A program made the position numbers and the translations under genes. This document shows positions 7,932 through 15,709 of a stretch of 64,000 bases of DNA, piece by piece. The number at the start of each line of letters is the position of its first letter. Position 1 is the first letter of the stretch. The notes under the pieces are model-generated. The model saw nothing but the letters and a program-made list of their open reading frames with translations, was not told the DNA's origin and made no database searches. This DNA comes from CAYOWQ01 sp964407695 (GTDB lineage: Bacteria; Planctomycetota; Phycisphaerae; Phycisphaerales; SM1A02), in contig CAYOWQ010000011.1 of assembly GCA_964407695.1 (NCBI GenBank), positions 62,001-126,000 on the forward strand, read 5' to 3'.

Positions 7932-9346
7932 TCCTGATTTTCCTTGTCTAGACCACCATTCGAACCTGAGGCACAGATGCGAAGCCACCCATTGGAGTAT
8001 GGCCGTAGCCGGGCATTCTCATCAACAAAGACATCGTCCGATGCCGCCTTGTTCCCTGGGGATCCTACGAGCCACGCCGGCTGCGAGCTGTCGTCACCAT
8101 GAAGTCGCAGATACACCGCTCGTGGCCGGCCCGGAGCGCCCGGTCGGAAGTCAGGAAGGACAACTCGGGGCATCGGCTCACCGACGGTCGGGATCCACCC
8201 ACTGGCGCCACCCGAGAGCGTCGAACCGAGAGCCACCTGGACTTCAAGAGTGCAGGGCCGCAAAACCTTTACCGGCACGAAGTAGATCGACTGCGGCGCA
8301 AACTCGAGGTAGCGAGTGTCGGCGTGCGAGCCCGCCTTGGCCAGCAGACCGGCAAGAATCGCTGCGCCACCGGCGATCATGGCCTCATTCGAATCATGGT
8401 CGGCGCCGATGATGACCGCCGCGGCCCCGCCCGCAACAAGCAGGTTCCCCGTAGCGCTTTTGATCTTCCGCACATTTTCGAGATTGTTCCATCGAAGATC
8501 CTGCGCCAATTGATCCACGTCGCACACGGCATCGGCACGTGCGAGTTCCAGGCCATCGGCACGAATGATCAAAGGACCGCGCCGTCGCTCCTGAGGAACA
8601 AATCGTGTCAGGCTGTCATCGGCGCCATAGGCAGTCTTCGTCGGTCCCTTGCCGAAATCGACCATGAGAATCGTGTCGTAGTCGCCCGATCGAATGACGT
8701 CCGCGACAGACTGCATGCCCGGGCTGATCCTGGTTGCCGCTCGAAGCAGATCGTCACGACCCGACGCGCCGCTGAGCGCAGCGGCCGTTGCCTGCATCAA
8801 GAATCCCAACGTGAAATTGGAATCCGTCACGGAATAATCCGCTCGCTGATCGCTTCCGAAATCCGCCAATCGAAAGAGGGAGTTGGCTGCGGCAGCTCTT
8901 GCATTCTCCCAATCGTCCAGCAACGCATACTGCACTGCGGTCCAGTAGTAGGCGAGTGCTTGCTCGAACGGCTCACCTTTCCAGATTCGAACACCTTCGA
9001 AGAAAAGAACCGCCGCTGCCGTTCGATCTTTGTTCAATCCGGCCGTTGAGAGCATGTCGAAGGTCCGGTGAAGAACCTCTGCACCCTCTCGGTTGTCCCC
9101 ATCAGCGAGTGCCGCCAGGCCGAGCCGAAGGTTGTTGAGGATGTATTGCTCGTCTCGAACCTCCGCCGCCGGGCGAAGTTTGTCTCTCGTCTCCGTGAAT
9201 CGGTAGTCGTAGTAATCCCGAATCGCAGCCATGTTGCGAGGCGCATCGCACCCCGAAAGGACGGCGAGTTGCAGAATCGCGCCGGCAGCCGCTGCCCAAC
9301 TCAAGCAGCAAACTCGAATCGAACGTTTTCGCACCCTGCTAGTCAT
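7928..9346 (-). CDS. COG3014-like lipoprotein of the LpoB/YcfL cluster
   Basis: A 472-residue lipoprotein with a basic N-terminus and cysteine 33 as lipidation site (VLSGCDA). Residues about 60-200 are helical and TPR-like, including ALADGDNREGAEVLHRTFDML and WTAVQYALLDDWENARAAAANS. The centre has a hydrophobic glycine/alanine helix pair (NLLVAGGAAAVIIGADHD, AMIAGGAAILAGLLA), and the end is beta-rich. Uncharacterised COG3014 proteins sit beside lpoB and ycfL in several Gram-negative genomes, which fits this position. Start ATG 9346 overlaps the stop of the preceding gene by 8 bases, and the stop overlaps the YcfL-like start. The function is unknown. The central hydrophobic pair may insert in or bridge a membrane. 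Confidence 0.75.
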   Translation of the reverse strand: MTSRVRKRSIRVCCLSWAAAAGAILQLAVLSGCDAPRNMAAIRDYYDYRFTETRDKLRPAAEVRDEQYILNNLRLGLAALADGDNREGAEVLHRTFDMLSTAGLNKDRTAAAVLFFEGVRIWKGEPFEQALAYYWTAVQYALLDDWENARAAAANSLFRLADFGSDQRADYSVTDSNFTLGFLMQATAAALSGASGRDDLLRAATRISPGMQSVADVIRSGDYDTILMVDFGKGPTKTAYGADDSLTRFVPQERRRGPLIIRADGLELARADAVCDVDQLAQDLRWNNLENVRKIKSATGNLLVAGGAAAVIIGADHDSNEAMIAGGAAILAGLLAKAGSHADTRYLEFAPQSIYFVPVKVLRPCTLEVQVALGSTLSGGASGWIPTVGEPMPRVVLPDFRPGAPGRPRAVYLRLHGDDSSQPAWLVGSPGNKAASDDVFVDENARLRPYSNGWLRICASGSNGGLDKENQE

Positions 9347-9911
9347 ACGTCCTGCCTGACACCGATCGCTTGATCTCCCACGAGTCTTCCCAGACGAGCG
9401 ACGCCGTCTCAAGATTGACCAGCTGGTAGTCGCACAAATACGCATCGCTGCGGCCGCTCCCGGAGGTGGTGGTGAGAGCCTCAAATGTGGCCGTCAACAC
9501 GTGTGTCGGCTTTATTCGCTGTTCCGGTGGTTCCGGGTCGCCGAGTTCCGCGGCGATGATCGGCCAGCGCTCCGGGGGCACCACCCAGAGCAACGAGTGC
9601 TCCTGGCTCACGGTGCTTTCCGCCAGTCTGGCGCGAAGTCGACCAACATAAAGCCACTTCTCATCTTCCGGGATGATTTGCTGGGTATGGTTGGCGACCT
9701 TGGCGATCGAAATCACCCACGGCGTTTCTCGGGATCCACGATTCACGATGGCGGCGTCTTGGACAAATGATCGCGACATCTGCTCTGTCATATCGACCAG
9801 GTCGACGCTGCGAAGAAATGACGTCGTCGGCCCGGGTGTCGCCCCGCAGCCGACCAGGGCCAGCACCCAATGGCCAGAGGCCAGAATGACAAGACCTCGA
9901 AGACTCACCAC
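9339..9911 (-). CDS. LpoB-like lipoprotein (second copy)
   Basis: A 190-residue lipoprotein beginning with tandem GTG codons, lipidated cysteine at residue 22 (ALVGCGA). It follows the LpoB/CsgG-like plan: VDMTEQMSRSFV helix, WVISIAKVANHT strand, a helix with RLRARLAES, then the strands LTATFEAL and YLCDYQLVNLETASLVWEDSWEIKRS. It is clearly paralogous in layout to the next gene upstream but diverged in sequence. LpoB proteins activate class A penicillin-binding proteins, so two copies could serve different synthases or form a heteromer (inference). It starts 21 bases after the upstream gene's stop, in the same frame, with no strong ribosome-binding site. Confidence 0.76.
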   Translation of the reverse strand: MVSLRGLVILASGHWVLALVGCGATPGPTTSFLRSVDLVDMTEQMSRSFVQDAAIVNRGSRETPWVISIAKVANHTQQIIPEDEKWLYVGRLRARLAESTVSQEHSLLWVVPPERWPIIAAELGDPEPPEQRIKPTHVLTATFEALTTTSGSGRSDAYLCDYQLVNLETASLVWEDSWEIKRSVSGRTYD

Positions 9912-9932
9912 GACCGAAGCATCCGCATCAAC

Positions 9933-10529
9933 TCACTGATATTTCACTTCGTAGGATTTCTCCCAGACGATTGCGCCGGGGCCGACGTCGGGCCCGCTTG
10001 TTGCAGTTCGAAGCTGGACCAGTTGGAAACTCAGGAGGTAATACTGCGTATTGCCCGAGGGCATGTCGAGGACCTCACAGGTCAGCACGTAGTCCGCCCG
10101 GGACTGATAGGCGGTCGCCGACGACGCGGGATCTTTCCCGCCGTACTCACGGTCTCGTTGTGATTCCACAAACTGCCGTTCCCGGATGAACTCAAGTCCG
10201 TTGCGGGCGCCAGATTCGTTGAGCAGCGAGCGAAGCCGCACCAGAAAGACCTGCCAGTTCATGTGCGGATTCGTGGTTTTGTTCTCAATCTCACCGACGA
10301 AGATCTTGGGCCGATTCGACGAGTTCACCACATCGAGGCGGGACGCGAGGTCCATTGCCATCTGATCCGTGGCGGTGACAAGGTCCTTGCTTCGCAGCGT
10401 CGTGGAACCCAATTCTGACGCTGAATCGGACGAAGGGTCCATGCGATTTCCCGATTGACCCTGATTGGGCGAGTTGCAGGCCGCCAACCCAATCATGAGG
10501 CCGATTCCGACCGCCATCCATCGAAACAT
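9933..10529 (-). CDS. lpoB: LpoB-like penicillin-binding-protein activator lipoprotein
   Basis: First gene of the four-lipoprotein operon. The 198-residue product has a short signal with lipidated cysteine 18 (LAACNS), a low-complexity serine-rich linker to about residue 45, then the LpoB fold: SKDLVTATDQMAMDLASRL helix, PKIFVGEIENKT strand, LRSLLNESG helix, FIRERQ, a DYVLTCEVLD strand, and the C-terminal LSFQLVQLRTATSG and VWEKSYEVKY strands. Family members reach from the outer membrane to stimulate peptidoglycan synthases such as PBP1B. Start ATG 10529 has GGAG eight bases upstream. The promoter is likely between 10530 and 10622, where no clear consensus is visible. Confidence 0.82.
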   Translation of the reverse strand: MFRWMAVGIGLMIGLAACNSPNQGQSGNRMDPSSDSASELGSTTLRSKDLVTATDQMAMDLASRLDVVNSSNRPKIFVGEIENKTTNPHMNWQVFLVRLRSLLNESGARNGLEFIRERQFVESQRDREYGGKDPASSATAYQSRADYVLTCEVLDMPSGNTQYYLLSFQLVQLRTATSGPDVGPGAIVWEKSYEVKYQ

Positions 10530-10622
10530 GTGGATCTCCGAAGGTGCCGCGCATGTGTGAATCGACATGCGAACTCGATGATAGACACGCGCGATTCTCT
10601 GAATCTTCCAATCCGCAATTGA

Positions 10623-10652
10623 AAGCGAGCCGGTCGATCGACCGGCTCGCTT
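10623..10652 (-). terminator. Perfect 30-base palindrome, probable terminator of the secretin-like gene
   Basis: A perfect inverted repeat with 15-base arms and no spacer (AAGCGAGCCGGTCGA and its complement), starting 24 bases after the stop of the minus-strand gene at 10677. As RNA it can form a stem of about 13 bp with a tight loop. There is no uridine tract after it on the minus strand, so it may stabilise the 3' end or act with Rho instead of being a classical intrinsic terminator. It separates that gene from the lpoB-like operon. Confidence 0.5.
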
Positions 10653-10676
10653 GGGGTTCCAAAATGAACTCGAATC

Positions 10677-11654
10677 TCAGTTACCGGCGGCGCCGCCAAA
10701 TTCGCCGGCATCAGTCTGGCGGAATCCCTGGTTCTTCGCAAAATCGATGCTGGTGGTCAGACCGACGTATCGCGGCCCGCCGGCCACCGCTCGTGTAGGC
10801 TTCGGAGCAAAGGGGTATCCGCCGATCTGGCGATGAATGTAGTCAGGGGCGCGAACGATGAGCACTCCCTGCCAATACCTGATGCTGGCGGCGTCACCGC
10901 CGTTATCGATCCAGGCCTCGGGTTCAACGCTTTCAGTGATCAGGTCAATGATCTCATCAACCTTCTCGCTTTCCGGAACACGATCGACCTCATCATTATT
11001 CTGCTGGATCAAGCCCCCGCCACCGCTGCCGCCATTGCCGCCCGATCCTCCGCCACCGCCACCACCAAAGCCACCGCCACCGCCGCCACCGCCGGATCCG
11101 CCGTTGTTGCCCTGATTGATGGCTGCATCAAGGTCGAATTCGGGCGCATTGGTGAACTTGGGAACATCAAAGAGGAGGTCGCGGATCGGGTAGTATCGGA
11201 TCTCTCGAGCAGCCTCCGCGCCGAGTCGCTCCTTTGTCCCGACTTCGACGTATCCCTTGCGAAGCTGCCAGGTGCATGGTTCAACGTCAGCACATTGTTC
11301 AAGCACCATCTCAAGAACATCGAGGGCCGGCTTGTCTTCAACCTTGAGATTGATCTCCGTTGAAGGGTCGATGCCTGTGCCCACCTTGTCATCGTTGAAT
11401 CGGCCGACAATGTCGATGCCGAGTTGCGTCTTGATGTAGTTGATCGCGTCTCGCGCGGAAGTGTCCTTGAAGTCCACGCTGATATCGGTGTAGAGCAAAG
11501 CGCCAAGCATCGATGCCTTGCTGGTGTTGTTCCTCTCGGCGTCCATTCGCTTCTGCTGAACGTGCGCAATCCGTTCGGCGAGCGACTGGCCCAAGCCGGC
11601 CGAAGCAAGCGCTACAGCCGCGCAGGAGGCGATCAGAATGGAGCGGGGATTCAT
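10677..11654 (-). CDS. Exported protein with secretin/STN-like domains and a polyglycine linker
   Basis: A 325-residue protein with a cleavable signal peptide (hydrophobic 5-20, ending LASAGLGQ). Residues 50-150 resemble the short secretin/TonB N-terminal (STN) fold: ISVDFKDTSARDAINYIKTQLGIDI, then EINLKVEDKPALDVLEMVL. A linker at about 183-216 is almost only Gly with some Ser and Asn. Residues 225-295 (VDEIIDLITESVEPEAW ... GVLIVRAPDYIHRQI) look like a secretin N1-type repeat. The beta-barrel domain of a true secretin is absent, so it cannot itself form a channel. It could be an accessory to a secretion channel or a periplasmic adaptor. The GGAG ribosome-binding site lies eight bases before ATG 11654. 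Confidence 0.7.
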   Translation of the reverse strand: MNPRSILIASCAAVALASAGLGQSLAERIAHVQQKRMDAERNNTSKASMLGALLYTDISVDFKDTSARDAINYIKTQLGIDIVGRFNDDKVGTGIDPSTEINLKVEDKPALDVLEMVLEQCADVEPCTWQLRKGYVEVGTKERLGAEAAREIRYYPIRDLLFDVPKFTNAPEFDLDAAINQGNNGGSGGGGGGGGFGGGGGGGSGGNGGSGGGGLIQQNNDEVDRVPESEKVDEIIDLITESVEPEAWIDNGGDAASIRYWQGVLIVRAPDYIHRQIGGYPFAPKPTRAVAGGPRYVGLTTSIDFAKNQGFRQTDAGEFGGAAGN

Positions 11655-11763
11655 GGAGGCGATCTCCTTTGAACAAATTGAGGCCGGGCGCAGCCCTGTA
11701 TCCTAGTCGGCAATTAAACCAGCCGGAACCAGATTCGGTTGCGGCCGAATCGGTCCGCCTGGC

Positions 11764-13362
11764 TCAGGGTTTGACGTCCATTTGGGGTTCCGAGTTCCAT
11801 TCCGGCCGATTCTGAGCGAATTCAACCGGGATCCGGATGGATCCAAGGGCCTGAAGCGGCTTCTTTTCGTTATCAATACCTGCGGCTTCAACACGAATGA
11901 GCCTTGCTTCGCGGCCAAACTCAGGGAGGGCCATACGAAACATACCGTCCACAATGCGAACATCGATGCGGGAGAGCACCCGCTGATTCGCGCGAGGAAA
12001 ATTGACCGCCGCGGTGGCCTCCAGATCCTCCGTGTTCGGTGGTGGATGGAGTTCATCGACCTGCCCGTCCCGGGCAGTCTCGACGATCAGGACAGCTGAA
12101 CCTGAAGTCATTCCCGGCACCTCGCCGACCAGATCCTTCCCTTCGAGTCTCAGGGTGATTCCGTCGGTGGCCGGCCCAAGTGCGATTCGAGTTCCAGGAT
12201 CGCCGATCAGGTTGTAGAGGCGGACATGCATCGCTCGAAGATCGTGCAGGCTCGATGGCCACCGCGCCACCTTGGCAATGGGAGACATCATGGTGTCGAT
12301 GGCCCGATCCTTGGAGTCCACCTGCAGCATGGATCTTGAAGCCTGGAGGTCCAGCGCGCCGATCGTTGGGGTCTGCTTCTCGAGGAGCAACTCCGTGACA
12401 TCCTTCTCCAGGATTGCCGACGCATAGGGATGCGTGATGCGGCTTCCCGCAATGACTGCAATCGGTCCCCCGGGAGCAAGCAGCATGGCTTCCGAGAGAC
12501 TCGGCCGCCCATCGGCAAGGTCGTACCAGCCGCAGCTGCAGCAGGCGAGCACTGCAATAGGAAGATCTGCGCCAGGTTCCGTAAGCTTGGACAAGTCGTC
12601 GGCGACAATGAGCGGAATACGTTGATCACGCCAGTGCATTCGGTCGAACCCGCGGTCGTACCCATGTCCCACATAGTTGAAGAGAATCGCCGGCTCCGCG
12701 AGTCGCCGAAGTGACATCTCGGGAAGCTTCGACGGTGGCGGGCAATACACCGAAGTCGGCGAGGCGTAGGTCATGCCCAGGTCGCACGCATCCGGCACGA
12801 CCGTGTTGACCATGACGCGAAACATGCGATCGATCAAGACGTCGTAAAGCCCGAAGCGACCTTCGGATGCGAGGTAGTTGATCCGCCATCGCCAGGAGCC
12901 CTGCGAAGCGTCGGATTCGTAACGCTTGATCTTGGCGAGAACCGACGCCGCTTCTTCATTGGACCCCACTGGAACGCGGCCGAGCGCCACGTCAGGAAGG
13001 CTGTCGTCATCGAGTTGCTGATACGGGTCGTCGGTGGCGTAGGTGTCATCAACTCGCCGACGCAGCGTCGGATCATTCTGCGGGAAATAGAAGGTCGGAA
13101 TCCCCTCCGCGCCAACATCGCCGAGAAGCAGAATCGCCGAATCACCCTCGGCCCCCCTGACCTGTTCGCGAATGAGCGTTCGCAGTGACTCCGGGGAGAT
13201 TCCGTCGGAGGGATCCACAGCCAGCATTTTGACGTCCCATTCGGGCTCGCGGTGGACCCTCCATGACTCGGCGGATTCAGCCAGAGGTTTCGGGTACACG
13301 ATGACGTATCGCCCGTGGGCGGACACCAGCGACATCGTGAGCATTGCAATCGCATGAAACAT
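11764..13362 (-). CDS. Secreted C25 (gingipain-like) cysteine protease
   Basis: A 532-residue exported protein whose N-terminus is a signal peptide (FHAIAMLTMSLVSAHG). The body matches the caspase-like peptidase C25 fold: early beta strands (YVIVYP, AILLLGD), an Asp/Tyr-rich segment typical of the family (VDDTYATDDPYQQLDDDSLPDVALGR), the catalytic histidine in NYVGHGYDR near residue 231 and the catalytic cysteine in LACCSCGWYD near 275. The C-terminal 150 residues are beta-rich, like an immunoglobulin-type domain. Start ATG 13362 has GGAGG five bases upstream. It lacks an obvious sorting domain and could act in the periplasm. The 109 bases to the next gene show no clear terminator. Clan CD peptidases usually cleave after specific residues; the specificity cannot be told here. 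Confidence 0.82.
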   Translation of the reverse strand: MFHAIAMLTMSLVSAHGRYVIVYPKPLAESAESWRVHREPEWDVKMLAVDPSDGISPESLRTLIREQVRGAEGDSAILLLGDVGAEGIPTFYFPQNDPTLRRRVDDTYATDDPYQQLDDDSLPDVALGRVPVGSNEEAASVLAKIKRYESDASQGSWRWRINYLASEGRFGLYDVLIDRMFRVMVNTVVPDACDLGMTYASPTSVYCPPPSKLPEMSLRRLAEPAILFNYVGHGYDRGFDRMHWRDQRIPLIVADDLSKLTEPGADLPIAVLACCSCGWYDLADGRPSLSEAMLLAPGGPIAVIAGSRITHPYASAILEKDVTELLLEKQTPTIGALDLQASRSMLQVDSKDRAIDTMMSPIAKVARWPSSLHDLRAMHVRLYNLIGDPGTRIALGPATDGITLRLEGKDLVGEVPGMTSGSAVLIVETARDGQVDELHPPPNTEDLEATAAVNFPRANQRVLSRIDVRIVDGMFRMALPEFGREARLIRVEAAGIDNEKKPLQALGSIRIPVEFAQNRPEWNSEPQMDVKP

Positions 13363-13455
13363 CAAAACCTCCGACGCCGATCTCGCGTGAACGATTACGG
13401 CCGATGATCACGACCAAGGATAGCGCATGCCCTCGCTTCAGCGTATAACCAACGC

Positions 13456-14352
13456 ATGAGTGACGCGGTTCTAACGATTGCCTGGGTCGGCACCGGAGTG
13501 ATGGGGGGATCAATGGCTGGACACCTGCTTAAGGCTGGACATCGCCTGCGAGTCCATTCGCGGACGCGATCAAAGGCTGAAGGTCTCCTGTCCCACGGAG
13601 CTGTATGGGTCGCCAGCCCCGCAGAGGCTGCCGAGGGAGCTGACATGGCGGTCTCGATGGTGGGCTTTCCCCACGACGTTCGCGACGTGTGCATCGGCGA
13701 GCGTGGGTTTGCTGCGGCACGCGGGTTTTCGGGGGTTGTCATTGACATGACCACATCTCGACCCAGTCTGGCCGTCGAGGTCGAGACCGTTCTGGCCTCA
13801 CGCGGCATCGCCGCAATTGATGCGCCGGTCTCCGGAGGCGATATCGGTGCTCGAAATGCAACGCTTTCGATCATGGTGGGGGGGCAGTCGGCCGCGGTTG
13901 AGAAAGTGTTGCCACTGCTTCAACTCATGGGAAAGACCATCGTTCATCACGGCGGTGCCGGCCGCGGCCAGCACGCGAAGATGGTCAATCAGATCCTGAT
14001 TGCCTCAATGATGATGGGGGTGTGCGAAGGTTTGTTGTACGCCGAGCGATCGAAGCTCGATCCCGAAAAAGTCATTCAAAGTGTCGGCAGTGGGGCGGCG
14101 GGGTCGTGGTCCATCAACAACCTTGGGCCACGGATCGCTCGCGGCGACTTTGAGCCCGGGTTCTATGTCGAACACTTCCTCAAGGACCTCGCCATTGCCT
14201 TGGAGGAGGCGTCGGCGATGCACCTGGCCCTTCCCGGCCTTGCCCTGGCACGACAGTTCTATGAAGCCACGCGTGCGATGGGACTTGGCCGAAAGGGCAC
14301 GCAGGCCTTGTACCTTGCTCTTCGAGCTTTGAGCCAGCCCCTTCCCGCTTAG
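13456..14352 (+). CDS. NAD(P)-dependent beta-hydroxyacid dehydrogenase
   Basis: A 298-residue member of the 3-hydroxyisobutyrate / 6-phosphogluconate dehydrogenase-like family. The N-terminal Rossmann motif is WVGTGVMGGSMAGHL (about 10-24), followed by VHSRTRSKAEGL, which suggests NADP preference through the arginines. The substrate signature is DAPVSGGDIGARN (about 122-134), and the catalytic lysine lies in GQHAKMVNQ near 175. The C-terminal part is helical. It likely oxidises or reduces a small hydroxyacid such as 3-hydroxyisobutyrate, tartronate semialdehyde or succinate semialdehyde; the substrate cannot be told. The stop codon overlaps the stop of the convergent gene (TTAG at 14349-14352). 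Confidence 0.88.
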   Translation: MSDAVLTIAWVGTGVMGGSMAGHLLKAGHRLRVHSRTRSKAEGLLSHGAVWVASPAEAAEGADMAVSMVGFPHDVRDVCIGERGFAAARGFSGVVIDMTTSRPSLAVEVETVLASRGIAAIDAPVSGGDIGARNATLSIMVGGQSAAVEKVLPLLQLMGKTIVHHGGAGRGQHAKMVNQILIASMMMGVCEGLLYAERSKLDPEKVIQSVGSGAAGSWSINNLGPRIARGDFEPGFYVEHFLKDLAIALEEASAMHLALPGLALARQFYEATRAMGLGRKGTQALYLALRALSQPLPA

Positions 14353-15035
14353 AATGGACGGCGAACCGGGTTCAGTGCGATATTGTCGCGGCCGAGTATC
14401 AACAGATCTGCCACTTCGATGGCTTCGGCAAAGCTCCGCCGGGCCTGTTCAATATCGTGACACTGCGGCAGGACCTTTCCCTGCTCGAGGTGTTCCACCG
14501 TTGCAATCGCGTCGCCGCAGATCACGACGGTGGCGTGTGCGAGGGAAAGAAGCAGGCCGCAGGTTCCGGGAGTGACCCCGGAGAGCGGGAAGAGATCGAC
14601 GGCATCCGCCAGTGAATCTGGTGCGGCCTGGCATCGTTCAAGGATGGCGACCTCCTGGCCCAATGCCGTTACGAGATCGGCATCGTCGCCATCATGGGCT
14701 TCCTTGAGCGAGGCGATCAGCGTGAGACCGATGGCTTCGCGTTCCGACTCGCTGATCAACCATTCTGCATGATCCATCGCCGGAAGAGCGCGGCGGCGAA
14801 GCGGGTGGAATGATGTGAGGAACACATGGGTAATGTCTTTGAGCGAAAGGTTGGCCCGTTCGCCAAGCCGAGCCTCAAGCACCTGTGCGGGCAGGGACGG
14901 ATCGACGAGGATTCGCGAGTCGCCCGATTGGACCAGCGTTGTCGTAGCGTGACCGGCTCGAACGTCGTGCTTCTCGTTCCAGAGAGGATGGGCCGCCATC
15001 GCCCCGATTGAAATGACCTTGTATTGCACGCTCAT
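14349..15035 (-). CDS. Metallo-beta-lactamase-fold protein with degenerate metal site
   Basis: A 228-residue protein with the fold of metallo-beta-lactamase hydrolases: ATTTLVQSGDSRILVDP near the start, then ITHVFLTSFHPLRRRAL where the HxHxDH metal motif should be. Here the first His is Ser, the Asp is Leu and the last His is Arg. The later TPGH motif reads TPGTCG, although CGD remains. Metal binding and hydrolysis are therefore doubtful, and it may be a binding or regulatory protein. Its ATG overlaps the stop of the FAH-family gene as ATGA (15032-15035), so it is the third gene of the cox15-like operon. Confidence 0.75.
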   Translation of the reverse strand: MSVQYKVISIGAMAAHPLWNEKHDVRAGHATTTLVQSGDSRILVDPSLPAQVLEARLGERANLSLKDITHVFLTSFHPLRRRALPAMDHAEWLISESEREAIGLTLIASLKEAHDGDDADLVTALGQEVAILERCQAAPDSLADAVDLFPLSGVTPGTCGLLLSLAHATVVICGDAIATVEHLEQGKVLPQCHDIEQARRSFAEAIEVADLLILGRDNIALNPVRRPF

Positions 15036-15709
15036 GAAACCGGCCCGAATCGCACGGGGTTTCTCACCGAGCCAACACCCGAGATCGACACTTCAATCAC
15101 GTCGCCCTCCTTCAGCCATCGCGGAGGAGTCTTTGCACTACCGACACCGGCCGGCGTCCCGGTAAGGATGACGGTTCCGGGCAGAAGCGTTGTCGCAGCC
15201 GAAAGCTCGGCGATGAGCCGAGCCACCGTAAAGAGCATCAGTGATGTTGACGATCGCTGTACCACTTCTCCATTCAATCGGGTGACGAGTTCGAGCGACT
15301 GTGGATCAGGAACGTTGGTGGCCGGCTGGATAGCACCGATGGGACAGAACGTGTCGAAACTCTTGCCTTTGCAGAACTGCCCACCCGATCCCTGTTTCTG
15401 CCACCAGCGGGCGCTGACGTCGTTTGCTGCGGCGTATCCACTGACCCGTCGCAATGCATCGGCTTCCTTCACATCACGACAGGCTTCGCCAATCATGACC
15501 GCAAGCTCGCCCTCATAATCGACCTGCTCCGGCTCGCGGCAGATCGCAGGAATGACGATGGAATCCCCATCCCCCAGAACGCATGCCGGGTTCTTCATGA
15601 AAATCATGGGATGCGCCGGCGGCGGCTCGGACTTGCCGGACATCTCGGCGGCGTGGTCGGCGTAGTTGCGGCCAATGGCCAGAATGGCCGGTGGATAATG
15701 AGCCTTCAT
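15032..15709 (-). CDS. Fumarylacetoacetate hydrolase (FAH) family protein
   Basis: A 225-residue protein of the FAH superfamily (C-C bond hydrolases, decarboxylases and isomerases such as fumarylpyruvate hydrolase). Visible signatures are ILAIGRNYADHAAEM (10-24), MIFMKNPACVLGDGDSI, the metal-binding VDYEGELAVMIG, then YAAANDVSARWWQ, GKSFDTFCPIG and the end motif ILTGTPAGVG. The metal ligands of the E...E...D type appear intact. ATG 15709 overlaps the stop of the cox15-like gene (ATGA, 15706-15709), so it is translationally coupled to heme A synthesis genes, though no biochemical link is known. The true substrate is likely a small oxo-acid. Confidence 0.87.
   Translation of the reverse strand: MKAHYPPAILAIGRNYADHAAEMSGKSEPPPAHPMIFMKNPACVLGDGDSIVIPAICREPEQVDYEGELAVMIGEACRDVKEADALRRVSGYAAANDVSARWWQKQGSGGQFCKGKSFDTFCPIGAIQPATNVPDPQSLELVTRLNGEVVQRSSTSLMLFTVARLIAELSAATTLLPGTVILTGTPAGVGSAKTPPRWLKEGDVIEVSISGVGSVRNPVRFGPVS

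Noticed and set aside
9347..9484. Upstream extension of the COG3014-like gene
   Set aside because: It overlaps the LpoB-like gene in another frame and precedes a clear lipoprotein signal starting at 9346.
11010..11110. Repetitive stretch that could look like a short tandem repeat or CRISPR-like array
   Set aside because: It is a glycine-codon low-complexity run inside the secretin-like gene, with no regular spacers.
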